The notes under the pieces: generated by a model | Database searches by the model: none | Told to the model about the DNA's origin: nothing | Seen by the model: only the letters and a program-made list of their open reading frames with translations | Shown: positions 1 through 9,644 of the stretch, piece after piece | Layout of the letters: each line of letters opens with the position of its first letter | Numbering within the stretch: the first letter of the stretch is position 1 | From: Leishmania martiniquensis | Lineage: Eukaryota; Euglenozoa; Kinetoplastea; Trypanosomatida; Trypanosomatidae | Direction of reading: 5' to 3' | Length of the DNA stretch: 64,000 nt | NCBI RefSeq assembly: GCF_017916325.1 | Contig: NC_090140.1 | Span: forward strand, 299,001-363,000 | Program-made: the position numbers and the translations under genes

Positions 1-438
1 GTAGAGAGGCTGTCGCGGCTGCACCGTGCCGGGCCGCCGTAACGGTACTCGCGCATGCCGGCATGGGCGCGCAGGAAAAGCGGCGCCGCTGATGTCCGGC
101 CAGTGATCTGGTTGATTGAGGCGCCGTCATCACCGCCCTCTCCCTTTCCCTGGCGCATCAGCACCTGCGTGCATGCTCGCGCGCCTCCAGCGCCACGGGC
201 ACTGCTCATGCAAAGCTTGCCCCGCTCCTCTTCAGCCTACGCGCCTGGAGCACCCTCCCTCTGCATCTTCGTCTCTCTTGCTCATCTCTCCTGTCGTAAG
301 AGCATCCGCGACACGCACACACGGACACGCGAAGAGTGCGTTGCACAGAAACGCATCGCTTTCTTCTTCAGCAGCTCCTGCGCCCGTCTCTCTCTCTCTG
401 TGTGTGTACCGCAGATCGTTCTTTCAGGCCAGTGTCTA
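1..438 (+). other. Upstream flank and 5' UTR of the first gene
   Basis: No gene is recognised here. The frame of the first gene is open from about position 55, but that leader is Pro/Ser/Arg-rich and crosses several pyrimidine tracts and AG dinucleotides, so I read it as intergenic DNA plus 5' UTR. A CT/TG microsatellite runs over about 388-408. Confidence 0.6.
251..414 (+). promoter_or_regulatory. Candidate spliced-leader acceptor region, MAM33-family gene
   Basis: A pyrimidine-rich stretch at 251-292 is followed by AG at 299-300. Further tracts lead to AG at 370-371 and 413-414. No ATG lies between 300 and the start at 439, so any of the three gives a clean 5' UTR of 138, 67 or 24 bases. 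Which is used cannot be told from sequence. Confidence 0.45.
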
Positions 439-1599
439 ATGCTGCGTTGTACGCTCTTGTCCTGTGCCGGCGCCACCGCCTCTCGGCGATCCGCTGCCGC
501 TTTCCTCCGCACCCTTCACTCAAAGCGTGGCGGGGCCGCGGCCCTCAGGAGCAGCAGCGGACTCGCGCACATGGTGCGGGCGTACGCCACCACGACTCCG
601 CCGCTGGCGGGCAGCCACTATGGCGCCGCTGGCGAGAATGTGCCGGGGAGCGGCGGCGATAGGGAGGCCACAGCCGCGCATCTTCACCACGCCCCAACGC
701 TCCGCAGCGCACTGCCGCCAAGTGCGGTGGAGCTGCCGGAGGAATCGCTCCTTAAGTGCATTGAAAAAGAAATCTTCGACGAAAAGGTGCGACTGGACAA
801 AGAGGACGGCCCTCCGCCGGTGCCGCTGGGGTGGACGATGCACCACACGGAGGGCACCAGCTTCATCTATGGTCGTCGGCTGTGGATGCCGCCTCCATCC
901 TCGTCATCGTCAAGCCCGTGGAGCAGAGACGCCGAGGCGCGACGCAGTGAGGCCAGAGGCAGCCCTGCGGAAGAGGGTCGAGAGAAGCAGCAGGTACAGC
1001 AGCGCGAGTTGAAGCCGGCTCCGCGGCCCATGGAGCGACACTTCTTGCGCATCCAGCTCACTTCCCGTGATGCCTCGCTCGATCCCGAGTGCGACGTGCG
1101 CGGCGAGCACTTCCCCTTCTCTTTTTTTGTCCAACGCATTCACCCCGAAGAAGGTAACGAGGAGGGCTGGACAGGGACGACAGGCAGCCGCCGAGGCGAG
1201 CAGGGTGCCGCCGCCGACGACGACAGTCAGTCCGCTCCTGAAGATGACTCACTCGAGCCGCACTCCTTCTACCACAACAGCATCGAGGCTCGCTGCGACG
1301 TCGTTGACGGAGAGCTGGTCGTCGATGGAGTGGTGTACCACGGCCCTCCCCCGCCCACCTCGCAGCCCTCGTCATCGCCTGGTGCGCCACGGCCACGGTA
1401 CACGAACCCGTTCGGCGGCTACCCGGGGCCAAACCTGGACGAGGCCGAGGAAGAGGTCCTCGACGGCATTCATGGCTGGCTGGCCGAGCGGGGCGTGGAC
1501 GACCAGCTCGGCGAATTCGTTGGGCAGTACTCTATATGGGTTGAGCAGGCGGAGTACGAGCTTTGGCTGCAGCAGTTGCGTGACTACGTGGCGGCCTGA
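439..1599 (+). CDS. Mitochondrial MAM33/p32 (gC1qBP-like) family protein
   Basis: This 386-residue protein is called a member of the mitochondrial glycoprotein/MAM33 family, acidic trimeric matrix proteins linked in trypanosomatids to mitochondrial RNA processing or translation. The first ~55 residues are basic, Ser/Ala-rich and free of acidic residues, starting MLRCTLL, as in trypanosomatid mitochondrial presequences. Family signals are the helix around 95-125 (EKEIFDEKV) followed by a GW-containing strand, and the C-terminal pair of helices ending LAERGVDDQLGEFV and YELWLQQLRDYV. Two low-complexity acidic/Ser insertions (about 150-190 and 235-280) lengthen it over the ~200-280 residues usual for the family. 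I chose ATG 439 because the upstream open frame resembles non-coding DNA. A p22-type RNA-editing accessory role is possible but not shown here; which paralogue it is remains open. Confidence 0.82.
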   Translation: MLRCTLLSCAGATASRRSAAAFLRTLHSKRGGAAALRSSSGLAHMVRAYATTTPPLAGSHYGAAGENVPGSGGDREATAAHLHHAPTLRSALPPSAVELPEESLLKCIEKEIFDEKVRLDKEDGPPPVPLGWTMHHTEGTSFIYGRRLWMPPPSSSSSSPWSRDAEARRSEARGSPAEEGREKQQVQQRELKPAPRPMERHFLRIQLTSRDASLDPECDVRGEHFPFSFFVQRIHPEEGNEEGWTGTTGSRRGEQGAAADDDSQSAPEDDSLEPHSFYHNSIEARCDVVDGELVVDGVVYHGPPPPTSQPSSSPGAPRPRYTNPFGGYPGPNLDEAEEEVLDGIHGWLAERGVDDQLGEFVGQYSIWVEQAEYELWLQQLRDYVAA

Positions 1600-2210
1600 A
1601 AGGAGCTCCCACAAGAGAAGAAGCGCCTGGTGAGGGGGCGCGCGGGGGAGAGGGGGGGGACGTGGCGGATGATGATGGCAGACAGAGAAGTGGCGCATCC
1701 GTGCCAGACCGGGCACGAGTGGCGTGTAGGTGCCTGTGTCGGCAGTGTAGCGCCACTCTCATCGACTTGGCCCATCTCCCCCTCCCCCATTTCCTTCTCG
1801 CGCAAGCGTGCGTCGTCGCTCACCGACCGCTTCCCACCGTCACACACACACACACACCGCCTCCCTTTTCCTCCGTGCTCCTCCCATCGTTGGTGAACAA
1901 GTGCTGCGGAAGCCGTCCGCGCTGTTGGCTATACGGTATCTGCGCGCGTGCGGCCGTGCCTACGCGGAAGACGGGTGAAGTCCTTTGGGGCCTCTCTCTG
2001 CCCCTCTCTCAGAGTTCTTCCCGCTTATCGCCACCGCCACCACCACCACCTCCTCCTCCTCCGCTGTCCCCTCTTCCCCAATGGGCGCGTTCTCTGCGTA
2101 TGAACGACGGTCGACCCCACACGCGCACCCCACGCAGTGCTCCTCGCCATTCATCCCACCCGGCGTCCCGCCTCACATAGCCGCAGCGCCCTTCCCTCCC
2201 CCTCCCCCTG
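1600..2210 (+). other. Intergenic region, MAM33-family to MYND gene
   Basis: It carries a G-run cluster at 1634-1659, a CA microsatellite near 1842-1857 and CT/CCT tracts from about 1990 to 2080. No coding frame with protein-like composition was seen. The upstream half should be the 3' UTR of the first gene. Confidence 0.6.
1991..2137 (+). promoter_or_regulatory. Candidate spliced-leader acceptors, MYND gene
   Basis: Tract 1991-2010 is followed by AG at 2011-2012, and tract 2050-2080 by AG at 2136-2137. The second gives a 73-base 5' UTR without ATG. The first would leave ATG 2081 ahead of the gene and produce a long overlapping upstream frame, so the second is preferred. Confidence 0.5.
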
Positions 2211-3506
2211 ATGCCACCACACGCTGCCGCACAGCTGCCGCCGCCGCCGCGGCCGGACCCGGTGACGTTAGACCAAATCTTCGCCCATCTCACCGCCACG
2301 GATGTGGCGTACGACGCCAAGGCCTATCACCTGGTCGCCCTCAGCACCGTAGCCTTCCACCCATCCGTGAAGCTTTTCCTCTACGAAGATCCAAGGGCGG
2401 CAGCCGCGTCGACGCCGTCGCAGGCGGCAGCGGTGTCCAACAAGCTGCGCCGCGAGCGGCTGCTCAAGAGTGTCGCCTTCATGCTGGCGCAGCGCAACAA
2501 TGCCGTTTGTCAGGAGTGCAGGTGGGAGACGGTGTCGCTGCTCGGCGAGCTGTGCCGGATGGAGAGCACGCACAGCGGGGCGCCTACATCGGCGCTGGGG
2601 CAGCTTGAGGCGAAGCTAAACAACTACGCGAAGGAGAACCTCGAGTACCTGGCACAGCTGCCCTGGTTTCTTCCGGCCATCAACAGCATCATCGAGGCCG
2701 GTGGCGGTGCCGTGGACGACGATGTCGACGGCGGGGAGAGGGTGGATGTTGCAACGAGGGCGAAGGTGCGGCAGCAGGGCGAGAGCGGCTCTTCTGTGGC
2801 TGCCTCCTCCTCCTCCTCCTCGCGCTCAGCCCTCAAGGAGAAGCTGAAGACGATGCGAGAGGCCAGCCGCAACGGTCGCGGTGGCGCCGGCAGTCATGAC
2901 AGCAATGGGACCGGGACGGAGGAGGTGGATGAGGACGTCGTGGTTGCACTGCTCGATATTCGCCGTGCCCTTCCCAAGTGTGAACGTGGCAGCTCCACTG
3001 ACACCCATAATATTGTATTCGAGTGGTCAGAAGCGAACGTTGAGCAGGCGCGCGACCTCATGTTCGTCGATGCATCGACATCGATGCTGCACCTCATCCC
3101 AAGCGTGGCTCGCGTCTACAGCGATGTCTGTGCCCAGTGCCAGAAGCGAGTAACGACGGCGCCCACCTCCGCAGCCACGCCGCTGCTCCGCTGCAGCAGC
3201 TGCAAGGCCGTTTACTACTGCTCCGCCGAGTGCCAGAAGATGCACTGGGCAACGGTGCATCGGACACCGTGCCGGGCGTACAAGGAGCGATGCGACAGAA
3301 TCCTCGAGCAGTACTGCGCCCCCAAAACGGCGAGTGGAAAGCGCAAAAAAGACCTGAAAACGGGACAAGTCGCCATCCTTGAGGTGCCGCTGGAGCCCAG
3401 CCTCTTCTTCGAAACGCGCCGCTACCTCTACGACCACCGTGATGATTCCTTCGCGCATGTCACGTACTCGGACTACTTCATGAAGTATACCGTGCGGGGG
3501 TCGTAG
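2211..3506 (+). CDS. MYND zinc-finger domain protein
   Basis: This 431-residue protein carries one clear MYND finger near its C-terminus: C307, C310, C328, C331, C337, C341, H350 and C354 sit in the family arrangement, with the typical YYCSAECQ and W-x3-H segments. MYND fingers are protein-interaction modules; no SET domain is visible, so a lysine methyltransferase role is not supported. The N-terminal ~150 residues (after a Pro/Ala lead) look globular and helical, and residues ~165-240 form a Ser/Gly/Asp-rich linker. About 60 further residues follow the finger and may form a small C-terminal fold. ATG 2211 lies directly after a CCT-rich tract. No substrate or partner can be named; a trypanosomatid-conserved adaptor is the most I would say. 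Confidence 0.85.
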   Translation: MPPHAAAQLPPPPRPDPVTLDQIFAHLTATDVAYDAKAYHLVALSTVAFHPSVKLFLYEDPRAAAASTPSQAAAVSNKLRRERLLKSVAFMLAQRNNAVCQECRWETVSLLGELCRMESTHSGAPTSALGQLEAKLNNYAKENLEYLAQLPWFLPAINSIIEAGGGAVDDDVDGGERVDVATRAKVRQQGESGSSVAASSSSSSRSALKEKLKTMREASRNGRGGAGSHDSNGTGTEEVDEDVVVALLDIRRALPKCERGSSTDTHNIVFEWSEANVEQARDLMFVDASTSMLHLIPSVARVYSDVCAQCQKRVTTAPTSAATPLLRCSSCKAVYYCSAECQKMHWATVHRTPCRAYKERCDRILEQYCAPKTASGKRKKDLKTGQVAILEVPLEPSLFFETRRYLYDHRDDSFAHVTYSDYFMKYTVRGS

Positions 3507-4184
3507 TAGGCGCCTGCCCTTGTGAAAGTGTGTCGCGTGTGTATTTGTGTCCCATCACCGCTCATAAGTGCCCTGCGGTTTTTTTCCTCTCGTGTAACGC
3601 GTCATATGCGCAATGGTGGCCGAGCAGCACGAGAACTAACGCGTGGTGAAAGAGAGGGGACACACGAGGTGTTTGTGTGTGTGTGTTCGGGAGGAGAGGA
3701 GCAGAAGAAAGAAAAGCGTGCTTGTGAGGGGGGATGCGTGGGTCGCACCCCCACCCCTCTCTTCTCTTCCCCCGCCCCGACACACACACACATACACACA
3801 TCCTTTCCTCTTCAGCGATGGTCACGGTGCGCTGCTCCATGTTCGCCATGTCGCGCCGCCCATGCACACACGCGCGCGCGCGCTCACACTCCTTTCATTG
3901 ACCTCCTGAGCGGCGCTCCCCTCCACCTGCCGCTCACGCGCTAAAACTGAGCATGGGAGCAAAAAAAAGTCGGCGCCGCCGCGCACAGCATCAGAGACAT
4001 CCTTCGCACGGGGTGCCGTCATCGTTGTCGCTGTCGTCGGTGTGCTGCCAATGGATGGGCACGGCCACGTGCACATGTCGCGCTCAACACGCCAAGCCTA
4101 CCTCTTTCCCTCTTCCTCTCTTCTGGGGCACTTTCTCCATCGCCCGCGAGCTAACGGCAGGGCCACAGCGCGAACGAGCCGGAC
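3507..4184 (+). other. Intergenic region, MYND to SFT2-like gene
   Basis: Contains TG-rich (3670-3688) and CA-rich (3780-3801) microsatellites, a CG/CA alternation near 3863-3882 and a poly-A run at 3961-3968. Open frames here have repeat-derived composition. Nothing else recognised. Confidence 0.6.
4101..4150 (+). promoter_or_regulatory. Candidate spliced-leader acceptor, SFT2-like gene
   Basis: A CTTT/CCTCTT tract at 4101-4124 and 4131-4139 leads to the first AG at 4149-4150, 34 bases before ATG 4185. There is no intervening ATG. Confidence 0.55.
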
Positions 4185-4679
4185 ATGGATAAGGTATCCT
4201 CTATCATCAACGTCACGACCAGCGGCGGCGCGCTGGATGAGGCGGCAGGGACAGATAGCCACGAGAGCCTCTGCCCATCGCTGACGTTCAAGCAGCGTGT
4301 GCAGGGCTGCCTCGTCTGCGCCGCCCTTGGCGCTGTCCTCTTGATCCTAAGCTGGGTGACCGTGTTCAGTGCTGATTACGTCTTCTTCGGCATTTTCTTC
4401 ACCCTCGGCAGTCTCATGTGCCTTGGCAGCACCTTATTCCTCGCGGGGCCTGCCCGGCAGCTCAGAAGCATGTTCAGCGAGGGTCGCTGGATCGCGTCGA
4501 CGGTGTACATCATCACAATGGTGGTCACCATTCTCTGCGCCGTGCTCCTCCACAGCGCCCTCCTCACCATCCTCGCCAGCATCGTGCAGCTTCTGGCGCT
4601 GACGTGGTACATCCTTTCCTACATACCTTTCGCGCACGATATAGTGAAAGGCGCTCTCTTCAGGGGTCTGCGTCTGTGA
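4185..4679 (+). CDS. SFT2: SFT2-family Golgi vesicle-transport membrane protein
   Basis: This 164-residue protein has the layout of the SFT2/GOT1-like family: a polar N-terminus of about 40 residues, four closely spaced hydrophobic segments (about 44-64, 69-89, 104-122 and 124-147) and a short cytosolic tail. The family hallmarks visible are the SLTFKQRVQGC entry to the first segment, FTLGSLMCLGSTLFL in the second and the GPARQL loop before the third. Yeast Sft2 works in traffic into the Golgi and endosome-to-Golgi fusion, overlapping with Got1. By homology this protein should be a Golgi-resident trafficking factor. Length matches the family (~165-215). No oddity in the sequence. Confidence 0.85.
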   Translation: MDKVSSIINVTTSGGALDEAAGTDSHESLCPSLTFKQRVQGCLVCAALGAVLLILSWVTVFSADYVFFGIFFTLGSLMCLGSTLFLAGPARQLRSMFSEGRWIASTVYIITMVVTILCAVLLHSALLTILASIVQLLALTWYILSYIPFAHDIVKGALFRGLRL

Positions 4680-5800
4680 CTCCTACGTACGCACACACAC
4701 GGAGACACGCAGGGGCGAAGGGGGAGAGAGCAAGACCGGGATGGCATAGAGGAGGCGGAGAGGAGGGCATGCAGCTGGATGCGGCGCCACACACGCGTCT
4801 TTACGTGTGAAAGGACTAACTGTCTGCGAAGTAGTTGTCGTTCTCCCTCCTTCCCCCCCCCCACGCTCTCAACCTTCTGTGCACATCTGTCCATCACCAC
4901 CGCCACCCACCCCCAGGCAGGATTGCCCAGCAGGCACTGCCAAGGACAGATACTGGCATATTCGTAGCAAGAGTGGGTGGGACGTCCGCGCACACGGAAG
5001 GAAGCGTAGTCGCACCGATCGATTCAGGCCTCCCCATCACGTACTCTGCAGTTCCCCGGCGTACATGTGCGTGCTGAGCACTCTCTCTTTCTTTCTCTCT
5101 CTCGCTCTCGCTCTCTGGCGAGGTGCCGGTGCGTGTGCTTCGGCGCGTTAGTGTGGTGCTTCTTCGATGCGGCCTATGGCATTGCTTCAATTCCTCCCCC
5201 CCCCTCTCCCTTTTTTTCTCGTCCGCCCTTGACTTGCGCAAATCGCACGGCGTCTTTGGCACGTCCCCCCCCATCCCCCACACCTCCTCCGCGTCCGCGT
5301 CCGCGCCTCCCATGGTCTCTCACACCTTCGTCTATCTGCAACACTGTTGCCTTTTTTGTTGTTGTTGTGGGTGGGTGTTCAGCGCGTCATCTAAAGCCGC
5401 TGCGCTTCTCTGCGCACGGGCGTGTGTCGTGCCCGTCCTATTTCGGGAAGGGCAAACAGTAGCAGGAAGACGAAGAGGCTGAACAGCAGCAGCGTGCTTG
5501 CCGCTCTTCCCTGCGTTCGTGCGCGCCAGAATGCGTGTACACCTCCTCGCTCAACCTTTCACCATGCTGTACCTGCGTCCTCTCTCTCTTTCGCTCTGTT
5601 TGCCTTCTCATCTGCCGTCATCACGTCGTGTGCGCCGCAGCGCATTCGGCAACACGCACAGAGGCGCACGCGGGCTCTTCACTTCCCTCACAAGAAAAAC
5701 AGCAAGGGCAATCGCCGTCAGCACACGCGGCTACGCACGGCGTCCCTTCTCCGTGTGCGCGCCTCAGCTCAACTGGGTGGAGAACGGAAGGTAGACAAGG
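4680..5800 (+). other. Intergenic region, SFT2-like to HEAT-repeat gene
   Basis: Contains C- and T-homopolymers (near 4851-4862, 5191-5219), CT microsatellites at 5083-5113 and a GTT run near 5356-5370. Several open frames cross it but all are compositionally repeat-like and none shows a known domain. Confidence 0.6.
5575..5640 (+). promoter_or_regulatory. Candidate spliced-leader acceptor, HEAT-repeat gene
   Basis: A long CT-rich tract at 5575-5619 ends in GCCGCAG, with AG at 5639-5640. The 160 bases that follow contain no ATG until 5801, which supports both the acceptor and the start. Confidence 0.6.
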
Positions 5801-8611
5801 ATGGGCAAGGCGAACGTGCGACGACGCCACAAGGCGTCCAGCAAGTGCTGCTCCAAGCGCACCGGCGATATCGCTGAGGTGCCAGAGGGTGCCGCCGATA
5901 ACGTTGCCCTGAAAGCAGCAGCCTCGAACCACGGGTTCATATCGCCCTGCGTGCGACAGCTGCGGGAGTCGAACGAGTACGCGGTACTGGAGGATGCGTG
6001 CAGCGATGTCGCACACTTCGCCCTGCAGCCAAGATACAACAGCGCCTTCTTGGGTGAAGCCGTACCGCAGCGCCTCGCGCAGCTGCTCCTCTTCTTGCCT
6101 CCCTACGAGTTGCCAGCGGGCACCACGCACCCAGACGCGGCGCCAGGAGTGGTCTCATCGATGTCGTCGGCCGCCACGACCACGAGAGAGGAGCCGCAGC
6201 CGCATAAGGGAATCCTGTTCATGCAAACTGCCGCGGCGGAGGCGCTGCGTAGTTTAGTTGTAAACAGTGAGCAGGACCGCGTGATCGATGCGCTTACGAG
6301 CGCCGGTGTGGACGCGGCATCGGGGAAGAACTTCGCAGAAGGACTGGCATGTCTCGTGCAGGCGGACTGGCAACGTGTGCAGCAGGCTCGCCGGTGCATG
6401 ACGCCAGAGGACTGGATGAATGTCTACCATGAAGGTAGCGAAGAGGAAGCTGGTGGCGGCGAGACCGCCGGCGACGGCGAGGCTGCACCCGCTGCCGCGA
6501 CGACCGCGCGTCGCCGTCGCCAGGCTGGGAGCACGCGTAGCTTGTACTTCACCCTCCTGCGCCACCTGGAGGAGGTGCTGGCGCTCGCAAGCGTGTGTGT
6601 GGAGGCAAGTGAGGCGTGCGCAGAGGCCTTCGCCAGCAGTGCGGGGCTCCTTCTACTGCTCGACATACTGCGCGTAGCGACCACGACAGCGTGGGAGTCG
6701 CTCCTGCATCCCTCCGCCCAATACTACGCCGATGAGGCGCTGGCGCCCATGGGCAGCGAGACAGTGGTGGCCATGCGTGCCTACAAGCGGCGTGAAATTT
6801 GCCTGCTCGCCTCGCTGGCGGTCGGCACAGCAGACGTCCTGCTCCTGCTCAGTCCCGAAAGCCCGTCGCTGGCGCAGGTGCTCACCGGATCGAGCGGTCT
6901 CAGTGGCGCTGCAGTCCCCGCCTCAGCATCGTCGCCCCCATCCGCAGTGGGTAGCAGCGCCGCCATGACAGCAGAGCAGATGTCCTTCCTGAATACGGCG
7001 CTTGACGCCGCGGACCTGCGTGCCTGGCTGGCGGAGAAGCCGGCGGTCGAGGTGCAGCTGCAGGAGCGCTTCTCTGACGCCGCCCTGCCCAGCTTCCTCG
7101 GATCGCAGCACACCGTCTTGGCGATGGAGCGAGAGCGCGTCTTGTACGACCTTCTTCGCGCCACCCTCTCGATCCAGGGCATGCTAGTGCACACTGCGCC
7201 GGTGGCAGCGAACCTGCAACGCGTGCTGCCCTTGCTCAACGATACCCTGCACAAGGTGTCGCTGCCAATGCACGTGTGGCGTGGCTTGTTGCCGCTTCTC
7301 ATGGGAACGTGTGAGTTCGCCGACGAGGACATACGGGTGGCGGGGACGACACTCACCACCCACCGACTGCACTGCACGCAAGCCGCGGTTCGCCTGCTGC
7401 ACGTAGTCGTCAACGCCGTGTGCGAGAAGAATGACACGCGCCTTTACGAGGACGACGAAGCCGCGTTCGCCGCGAACCCACTAGCCGCGCCGCTGCAATC
7501 GGGAGGCCTCTTCTACGCCTTTGGCCTCCTGCTGAAGGATGTGCTGTGGATGTCGCCGAACAGCGGTGCCGACGGCAACGCAGCCACGATGGCGGGCCCC
7601 CCCACCGACTCGGTGGAAGCACGCGATGTCATGACCCGGGAGGCCCAGCAGCGCGCTTTGCGTGCCGAGGCGAGCGCGAATGCGGAGGTGACTGCGGTGC
7701 AAATGGTGCTGCTGGCCACGGAAGTAAACGTGTGGGAGGTGGCAAGCACGCTGTTGCTAATGCTTCCTGTCGCGAGCCTCGGAGATCCCGCGCTGACGTG
7801 GCGGGCACTCATGCAGGCCGTCTTGAGCCGCTATGAGCTGCACCTGAGCGCCGCATCGGCGGAGGCTTCAGGGGGGGAGCACAACAGCGCGCACGGGAGC
7901 ATTGTGCAGCACTCCGCCAGCACGCAGCAGCTTCTGTGGATGCAGCTTGAGTCGCTTGGGCAGATGCTGTGGACGATGCAGCGCAAGCAGAGCAGTGCGA
8001 GCGGCGGCAGCACTGCTGTGACAGCTTGCAATCACGTCCGGGCTACAGCAGCGGATGTGGATCTCCTCATCCGCGTCTCCTGGGAGGCGTCGGCAAGCGC
8101 GCTGCTGAAGCAGTCGTGCGTCGGCACCGTAGGCCTTCTGTGCTTGTCGATGCAAAGTGCAGAGGCGGTGGCCACGGCGGCGCGCTTTGCCTTGGCAGTC
8201 GTCGCCAACGGCGGGCCAGCTGCAGTCTCCAACGGAAAGAAGCTTCTCGACGTGTACGCGCAGCATGTGCCATCACAGGTTCCGGCCTGCCCTGCGGAGC
8301 GGCGGTTGTGGCTACAGCAGCTGGCACTGGCAGACGCCGCCGCGACGGTCCGCTGCGAAGCGGCGAACACCGTCATGGATCTCTTTCTCGACGAGCGCCT
8401 CGACACCGCCGTATACTGGCCGCTCGGCGTGCATGACACTCTGAGCACCTTCAAGACGCAGCTCGCCGGCTACGTGAAGCGGCGCCGGCAGCTGGATAAG
8501 ATAGTAAAGCGCACGCATCACCTCTCGACCGAGACACCGGAGGCGGAGCAGTGGTCAGAGGTGCTGGAGAACCTCTGCGGGTTCATCGACTACAAAGCGC
8601 GCCACAGGTAA
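5801..8611 (+). CDS. ARM/HEAT-repeat protein, possible HEATR3/Syo1 orthologue
   Basis: The 936-residue protein is almost entirely helical in character, rich in Leu and Ala with amphipathic segments, consistent with ARM/HEAT repeats. The opening MGKANVRRRHK followed by a Lys/Arg-rich stretch, then repeats from ~45, resembles the HEATR3/Syo1 family, which starts MGK plus a basic import signal. The C-terminal LENLCGFIDYKARHR also recalls that family's end. Syo1 carries Rpl5 and Rpl11 together with importin into the nucleus to build the 5S RNP. If the assignment is right this is a ribosome-biogenesis import adaptor. An acidic, Ala-rich loop at ~210-245 may be the counterpart of the acidic loop in Syo1. 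The alternative is an unrelated ARM-repeat protein; the orthology rests on termini and fold only. Confidence 0.5.
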   Translation: MGKANVRRRHKASSKCCSKRTGDIAEVPEGAADNVALKAAASNHGFISPCVRQLRESNEYAVLEDACSDVAHFALQPRYNSAFLGEAVPQRLAQLLLFLPPYELPAGTTHPDAAPGVVSSMSSAATTTREEPQPHKGILFMQTAAAEALRSLVVNSEQDRVIDALTSAGVDAASGKNFAEGLACLVQADWQRVQQARRCMTPEDWMNVYHEGSEEEAGGGETAGDGEAAPAAATTARRRRQAGSTRSLYFTLLRHLEEVLALASVCVEASEACAEAFASSAGLLLLLDILRVATTTAWESLLHPSAQYYADEALAPMGSETVVAMRAYKRREICLLASLAVGTADVLLLLSPESPSLAQVLTGSSGLSGAAVPASASSPPSAVGSSAAMTAEQMSFLNTALDAADLRAWLAEKPAVEVQLQERFSDAALPSFLGSQHTVLAMERERVLYDLLRATLSIQGMLVHTAPVAANLQRVLPLLNDTLHKVSLPMHVWRGLLPLLMGTCEFADEDIRVAGTTLTTHRLHCTQAAVRLLHVVVNAVCEKNDTRLYEDDEAAFAANPLAAPLQSGGLFYAFGLLLKDVLWMSPNSGADGNAATMAGPPTDSVEARDVMTREAQQRALRAEASANAEVTAVQMVLLATEVNVWEVASTLLLMLPVASLGDPALTWRALMQAVLSRYELHLSAASAEASGGEHNSAHGSIVQHSASTQQLLWMQLESLGQMLWTMQRKQSSASGGSTAVTACNHVRATAADVDLLIRVSWEASASALLKQSCVGTVGLLCLSMQSAEAVATAARFALAVVANGGPAAVSNGKKLLDVYAQHVPSQVPACPAERRLWLQQLALADAAATVRCEAANTVMDLFLDERLDTAVYWPLGVHDTLSTFKTQLAGYVKRRRQLDKIVKRTHHLSTETPEAEQWSEVLENLCGFIDYKARHR

Positions 8612-9644
8612 GGTCATTTTATTCATTTTCTGGGCGTGCCTCTGGCCCGCGTGCACCAAAGGCGGCGCTGCGAGTGGGGCAGAGCAGAGATAGTGGGGTG
8701 AGATGCGTCTATCACCTCCACCGCCACCCTCTTCCTCGCCTGCCTCCTCAATCCTCCCCTTCGCCCAGAGGCGTCGCCACCTTTCAGGCGGCTGTCAGGC
8801 AACCGTCTAGATCGCGCGGCCGCGGGTCGTTCTTGCGGTCGCCCGCAGGAACAGCAGCGGCAGCGTGCGCGTCACGGAGTCACCGCAAGCAGATGAGGTG
8901 CGTCCTCGAGCATGGGTTGAACGGGATGCGGAAGATATGGCGTCGCTAAGAGATCGGATCAGCGAAAAAAAATGCAGCGGTGATGCACTAAAGCTTTAAC
9001 GGTCAAAGTAACTCGAAGAGCGCAGCAGCCCTCAGCCCCCCTCCTCCTCTCCTGTCTCCTGTCTTCTCTACGGCGACTGCGTCTGTGCACGCTGTGGCGG
9101 GGGCAGGGCGGTCGTGTGTGTCCATCAAGGGCCACTGAGCTCGCCGCTGGCCCTCTGACCCACTCTCACGCGCACACGTCGTATCTTCAGAGCGCGTTTG
9201 GCTGCGCGGCGCCGTTCCATCGAGGGGCGGCGACACGCACTATTCGGCAGATGAATTACGGCGCCCACGCGAGAAAGCCGATGGCACTGAGTCGGTGATG
9301 AGGAAGGGAGGGAAAGGGGGGGCGCTGATGCTGTACTCGTCTGGTCGTATCCTCCGCTACCCGGCCCTCCCTCACTCCTCCCCCTCAGCCCACACCACCA
9401 CAACCAGTGCGCCCGCACGCCATCCACGTGCGCTTAGCCCCATCCCTTTCGCTCCTTCACCCCTCCCCCCTCCTCCTGCTTCCGCCTCGCACCTTTGGGT
9501 GTCACACCCGAAGTTGTACAGCGCTCTATCGCTGCAGCAGCCACCCACCCACCCACCGAACCTTCGCGCACACGCACACACACATCGCCGCCGCCCCTTC
9601 CGCCTGACCACCTCCTGTGCTCGCTACCGTCCACCGGCCCACCC
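8612..9644 (+). other. Intergenic region, HEAT-repeat to MTAP gene
   Basis: Holds pyrimidine tracts (around 8718-8768 and 9036-9068), a poly-A run at 8966-8973 and C-rich stretches before MTAP. No second gene is supported; upstream extension of the MTAP frame to 9495 lacks any ATG but the one at 9645. Confidence 0.6.
9439..9513 (+). promoter_or_regulatory. Candidate spliced-leader acceptor, MTAP
   Basis: C/T-rich sequence over 9439-9490 is followed by AG at 9512-9513, with no ATG between there and 9645. Further AGs near 9535-9540 are alternatives. Confidence 0.5.
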
